DNA from: CAYYJR01 sp964472305 | GTDB lineage: Bacteria > Armatimonadota > Hebobacteria > CAIYQO01 | Direction: 5' to 3' | DNA: 64,000 bases | Assembly (NCBI GenBank): GCA_964472305.1 | Contig: CAYYJR010000013.1 | Span: 1 to 64,000, forward strand | In this document: piece by piece, positions 60,917 to 64,000 of the stretch | Layout: the number at the start of each line of letters is the position of its first letter | Numbering within the stretch: position 1 is the first letter of the stretch | Made by a program: the position numbers and the translations under genes | Notes under the pieces: generated by a model | Told to the model about the DNA's origin: nothing | What the model saw: only the letters and a program-made list of their open reading frames with translations | Database searches by the model: none

Positions 60917-61480
60917 ATGATAATGCGCTATCTGCTGTGTGCGATATTACTGGCAGCCCTCTGCCTCAGCGGGTGTAAAAGCAAGGCGCCGGCGACGACC
61001 GGCGGCGATGGAGGACGTGCGATGGCAATTTCCGTAACCAGCACCGCGTTTGCGGAAGGCGGCATGATTCCGAAGCGATATTCCTGCCTTGGTGAAAATC
61101 TCTCGCCGCCGTTGACGTGGAGCCGCATCCCGGAGAAAGCCAAATTCCTGGCGATCATCGTCGATGATCCCGATGCGGCGAAAGTGTGGGTGCACTGGGT
61201 GCTGTATAATCTTCCCGCCAGTGTTGACCGCCTGCCGGAAGGCGTCCCGACCACGGAAACGCTCGCCAGCGGCGCGCACCAGGGTCTCAACGATTCTCGT
61301 AAAGTTGGCTACAGCGGCCCCTGCCCACCCAGCGGCACCCACCGGTATCGCTTCAATGTCTATGCGCTCGACACGCCACTCTCACCGGCGAGCGGAATGA
61401 CGAAAGCCCGCCTGCTGGAAGCGATGGACGGGCATATCGTCGGTCAAGGCCAGCTGACGGGGAAATTCACCAGAGAGTAA
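60917..61480 (+). CDS. YbhB/PEBP-family lipoprotein
   Basis: 187 residues. The signal peptide with LCLSGC gives a lipid-anchored Cys. The PEBP fold follows: FAEGGMIPKRYSCLGENLSP, AIIVDDPDA, WVHWVLYNLP, GYSGPCPPSGTHRYRFNVYA. YbhB/YbcL proteins bind anionic ligands, perhaps phospholipids; their cell role is unclear. TTATACT lies a few bases before the first ATG. The second ATG (60923) could therefore begin a leaderless transcript, as no ribosome site is seen. Confidence 0.85.
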   Translation: MIMRYLLCAILLAALCLSGCKSKAPATTGGDGGRAMAISVTSTAFAEGGMIPKRYSCLGENLSPPLTWSRIPEKAKFLAIIVDDPDAAKVWVHWVLYNLPASVDRLPEGVPTTETLASGAHQGLNDSRKVGYSGPCPPSGTHRYRFNVYALDTPLSPASGMTKARLLEAMDGHIVGQGQLTGKFTRE

Positions 61481-61624
61481 CGATTACTGATTGTCACGTC
61501 GCAGCGTGTTTCGCCGATACGGGCTCGCACGTTGGTTGAGGAGACCCGCACTTCGATTGGCTCACGTGCTTGCATCCGTCAGGCCATTGGAAAATTATGT
61601 CGCTTAGGTCGCGCCACGTGCGGC
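61481..61624. other. Short intergenic region, no gene seen
   Basis: 144 bases between two converging genes. No clear hairpin of more than 7 bp. Confidence 0.4.
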
Positions 61625-63109
61625 TCACACCGTCGCATTCACACCGGTCGCGCGCAGGTATCTTCCGTAGGCCTGTTGCCAGGCTTCGACATCCTGTGGC
61701 TCGAAGGTTTCCACCTCGCACGATTGGCGCACGACCTGGCGAATCTCCGCCACGTCCTTCACCTCACCGAGCGCCATCAACTGCACCAGCAGGTTGCCCA
61801 TGGTCGTGCCTTCCACCGGGCCGGTAATCACCGGCCGACCCAGCGCGTTGGCGGTCCACTGGTTCAGCACGCGGTTTTGCGTGCCGCCGCCGATGATATG
61901 CAAACAGGGAACGCTGATGCCTTTGAGCGCTTCGATGCGATCCACCGATGTGCGATAGGTGAAGGCCAGCGTCTCCAGCAGGCAGCGCATGAGGGCTGGC
62001 ACGCTGCGGGGCACGGGTTGGCCGGTCTCCATGCACGACTGCTGCACGGCAGTCACCATATTGTCCGGAGCGAAGAAGCGCAGATCATTGGGGTCGATCC
62101 ATGCGCGGAACGGGTCGCCCTGTTCGGCTAATGCGGTGAGTTCGGGATACCCGTAGTGCTGCCCGTCCTTCGCCCACGCGGCGCGCGCACCCTGCACCAG
62201 CCACAGCCCCATGATATTCTGCAGGAAGCGATAGCTGCGATCCACGCCCTTTTCATTGGTGAACTTCGCCGCTTCCGCCGCCGGTGTCGGCGTGGGCGTA
62301 TCGCTCTCGACACCGAGCAGCGACCAGGTGCCGGAACTGAGGTACGCGGCCCGCGGCGAGGAGAGCGGGGTGGCGGCCACCGCGGCGGCGGTGTCGTGAC
62401 AGGCGGGAGCGATTACCCGCATCCCCTCCAGGCCGAGGTCGGCGGCTAACTCGGGCAGCAGCGGTCCCAGCACGGTGCCGGAAGGCACCACTTCGGGCAT
62501 CAAGGTCGGAATGCCGAGTGACGCCAGCATTTCGGTCAGCCACGTATCTTCACCCACCGCCAGGCACTGCGAGGTGCTGGCGATGGAACGCTCAGCCGCT
62601 TTCACGCCGCACAGCCAGTAGTGCAACAAGTCGGGGGTAAAGAGCAGCGTGCGGCCTTCGCGTAGCAGTGGCGAGCGTTGCAGCGCCAGCGCGCGAAGCT
62701 GGTACAGCGTATTAAACGGCCAGGAAGCGATGCCGGATTGCGCGAACACGTCGGGCACTCGCGCCGCCACTTCCTCGACCAATCCCTCTGTGCGCTTGTC
62801 GCGGTAATGCACCGGGATACCCAGCAGACGCCCGTCGGCATCGAGAATGCCGAAATCGACGCCCCAGGTGTCCACCCCGACCGAAGCGATGGGCGCCCCG
62901 CACGCCTCTTTCGCCTTGCGCAAGCCGTAGAGCATATCCTCGAAGAGCTGCGTCATGTTCCAATGCTGCGTGCCGACCAGCTTCACCGGACGATTGGCAA
63001 AGCGATGCACCACCTCGATTTCCAACCGCGTCCCGTCGAAATGCCCCAGGCTCACGCGCCCGCTCTCCGCGCCCAGATCGACCGCGGCTACCACAATCTG
63101 CTTACTCAT
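61625..63109 (-). CDS. rhaB: Rhamnulokinase
   Basis: 494 residues, FGGY sugar kinase. AAVDLGAESGRVSLGHFDG at the N-terminus, QHWNMTQLFEDMLYGL, GVDTWGVDFGILD, YRDKRTEG and ACHDTAAAVAATPL are the rhamnulokinase pattern; AYLSSGTWSLLGVE and IGGGTQNRVLNQWTANALGR complete it. It phosphorylates L-rhamnulose to rhamnulose-1-phosphate. The ATG at 63109 is preferred to GTG 63118 because AGGTGA lies 5 bases before it. No rhaA or rhaD gene is in the window; they may lie beyond its right edge. Confidence 0.93.
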   Translation of the reverse strand: MSKQIVVAAVDLGAESGRVSLGHFDGTRLEIEVVHRFANRPVKLVGTQHWNMTQLFEDMLYGLRKAKEACGAPIASVGVDTWGVDFGILDADGRLLGIPVHYRDKRTEGLVEEVAARVPDVFAQSGIASWPFNTLYQLRALALQRSPLLREGRTLLFTPDLLHYWLCGVKAAERSIASTSQCLAVGEDTWLTEMLASLGIPTLMPEVVPSGTVLGPLLPELAADLGLEGMRVIAPACHDTAAAVAATPLSSPRAAYLSSGTWSLLGVESDTPTPTPAAEAAKFTNEKGVDRSYRFLQNIMGLWLVQGARAAWAKDGQHYGYPELTALAEQGDPFRAWIDPNDLRFFAPDNMVTAVQQSCMETGQPVPRSVPALMRCLLETLAFTYRTSVDRIEALKGISVPCLHIIGGGTQNRVLNQWTANALGRPVITGPVEGTTMGNLLVQLMALGEVKDVAEIRQVVRQSCEVETFEPQDVEAWQQAYGRYLRATGVNATV

Positions 63110-63329
63110 GCTCGTCACCTACTGAATTGGCAGTGGGAAGATGGCCATTGATGCCGGCCATACCATACAACCAATTCGCCGGGCTTGCAAGCGTTCCTGC
63201 GCGTGTTGTCGAGTGGTTCGCGGCGAGTGGGTAATGTATGCAAATCGATGGCACGCGGGGATTTCGATACGACCCGCCGGATGTCAGGGTGGAAGTGAGT
63301 GAAAACATGGGGCACTCAGCCACTCACCC

Positions 63330-64000
63330 TTATGCCGCTTCGCGCCCGTCAACATGACCGGTCTTCAGGTAACGCAGAATGCCGGAGTCGACAGGTTCGC
63401 CCAGCGCCAGGCGGATATCGGTTTCCAGTTCCAACACCGAGCTGACGCCGATATTCAATACGTGCTTTTCCGGGTAGTGCGCCGCGGCGTGGATCGCTTC
63501 ATCCAGGAAGGGCTTCAGTTGCCCGGAAGCGAGTACTTTCATCAGCACGACGCCCTTGCCTGCCTTGTAGCAGGCATGAATCACCTGTTTCATCTCGGTC
63601 AACGCGCCGCCCTCGGGCAGCAGGCCGCGGGCATTCCATGGTGCCAGCACGACGTCGATATCCGGTTCGCGGGCAGCCTGAATGAATGGGGCGATGAAGT
63701 GACTGGACAATCCGATGGCGCGGATGATGCCCTGCTGCTTCAATTCACTGAACGCGCGCAGGCATTCGCGTCTCGAATTCAAGTCTTCCAGGTCGCGAAC
63801 ATCGTGGAGGAACATGATGTCGAGATAATTGCCGCCCAATTCACGCAGCGCATCATGCACCGCCGCGACTCCCTCGCCATGGGTGCGTGCGTGAGTTTTG
63901 GTACTGATGGTGAGTTGGTCGCGCGGGAAGTCGCGCATCGCCGTACCGACGAACGGCTGACTGCCGTAATCGTCGCTGGTATCCCACCAGACGGCGCCCA
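63330..64000 (-). CDS. Aldo/keto reductase (5'-truncated by window end)
   Basis: 222 residues seen; the N-terminus is beyond 64000. The visible start WWDTSDDYGSQPFVGTAMRD holds the catalytic Asp-x4-Tyr of the family, followed by LTISTKTHARTHGEG (Lys), DIMFLHDVRDL (His) and AIGLSSH. The C-terminus (VLNIGVSSVLELETDIRLAL) resembles the ferredoxin-like AKRs found beside sugar genes, but the Fe-S cysteines usual in some of them are absent. It reduces aldehydes or ketones with NADPH; the substrate is unknown. It may be part of the rhamnulokinase group, 220 bases away. Confidence 0.85.
   Translation of the reverse strand, partial: GAVWWDTSDDYGSQPFVGTAMRDFPRDQLTISTKTHARTHGEGVAAVHDALRELGGNYLDIMFLHDVRDLEDLNSRRECLRAFSELKQQGIIRAIGLSSHFIAPFIQAAREPDIDVVLAPWNARGLLPEGGALTEMKQVIHACYKAGKGVVLMKVLASGQLKPFLDEAIHAAAHYPEKHVLNIGVSSVLELETDIRLALGEPVDSGILRYLKTGHVDGREAA

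Overview
The window is 64 kb of GC-rich chromosomal DNA (roughly 60% GC by eye) from a diderm bacterium. It encodes FadL-type and YjbH-like outer-membrane proteins, many lipobox lipoproteins and a TlpA/CcdA thiol pair. Proteins with prepilin-like H-X-DG endings, planctomycete-style glycosidases, a three-gene glutamate synthase and an HdrBC fusion together look most like Armatimonadota or a relative. This is an inference from content; no rRNA is present to prove it. A run of exactly 100 N (56466-56565) shows that the window is a scaffold, probably a draft or metagenome assembly. No CRISPR array, prophage, tRNA or rRNA gene was found; rnpB is present.

Layout. 1-2.4 kb: the start of a lipid kinase, a membrane-anchored WD40-like protein, and a decayed GxxExxY gene between ~112-bp repeats and a duplicated 37-bp hairpin. 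2.4-10.3 kb: five lipoprotein genes on the minus strand, four sharing a new-looking N-terminal domain. 10.8-12.6 kb: YddG-type exporter and endonuclease V. 12.8-17 kb: nusA-ylxR-infB. 17-20 kb: MFS transporter and diguanylate cyclase. 20.2-25.1 kb: HdrBC fusion plus a glutamate (or N-methylglutamate) synthase split into three subunits. 25.3-26.9 kb: Nudix hydrolase and YhaM-type exonuclease. 27.1-32.2 kb: five secreted prepilin-derived or paralogous proteins, preceded by GH1 and a beta-propeller glycosidase (32.2-35.1 kb). 35.1-38 kb: radical SAM protein, small Cys protein, FadL porin.

38.2-42.3 kb: two PAS histidine kinases around an antisense single-domain response regulator. 42.5-44.2 kb: hybrid-cluster protein under a clear CRP/HcpR-type palindrome. 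44.2-47.8 kb: sugar isomerase-like protein, MTA/SAH deaminase, amidohydrolase. 48 kb: transposase scrap. 48.4-50.2 kb: coupled PfkB kinase and HAD phosphatase. 50.4-51.6 kb: TlpA/CcdA. 52.0-53.6 kb: coupled FchA and FolD, the FolD lacking the cyclohydrolase lysine. 53.6-56.7 kb: PpiC-type isomerase, Gfo/Idh oxidoreductase, YjbH-like protein broken by the gap. 57.1-57.5 kb: RNase P RNA. 57.5-64 kb: esterase, mannitol-1-phosphate dehydrogenase-like enzyme, unknown protein, PEBP lipoprotein, rhamnulokinase and an aldo/keto reductase cut by the window end.

The metabolic picture is a sugar and polysaccharide user with anaerobic features (Hcp, Fe-S glutamate synthase, HdrBC-like protein). The most interesting items are the prepilin-derived paralog operon, the FchA/FolD division of labour, the lipoprotein family, the HdrBC-glutamate synthase operon with its palindromic leader, and the HcpR-like site.
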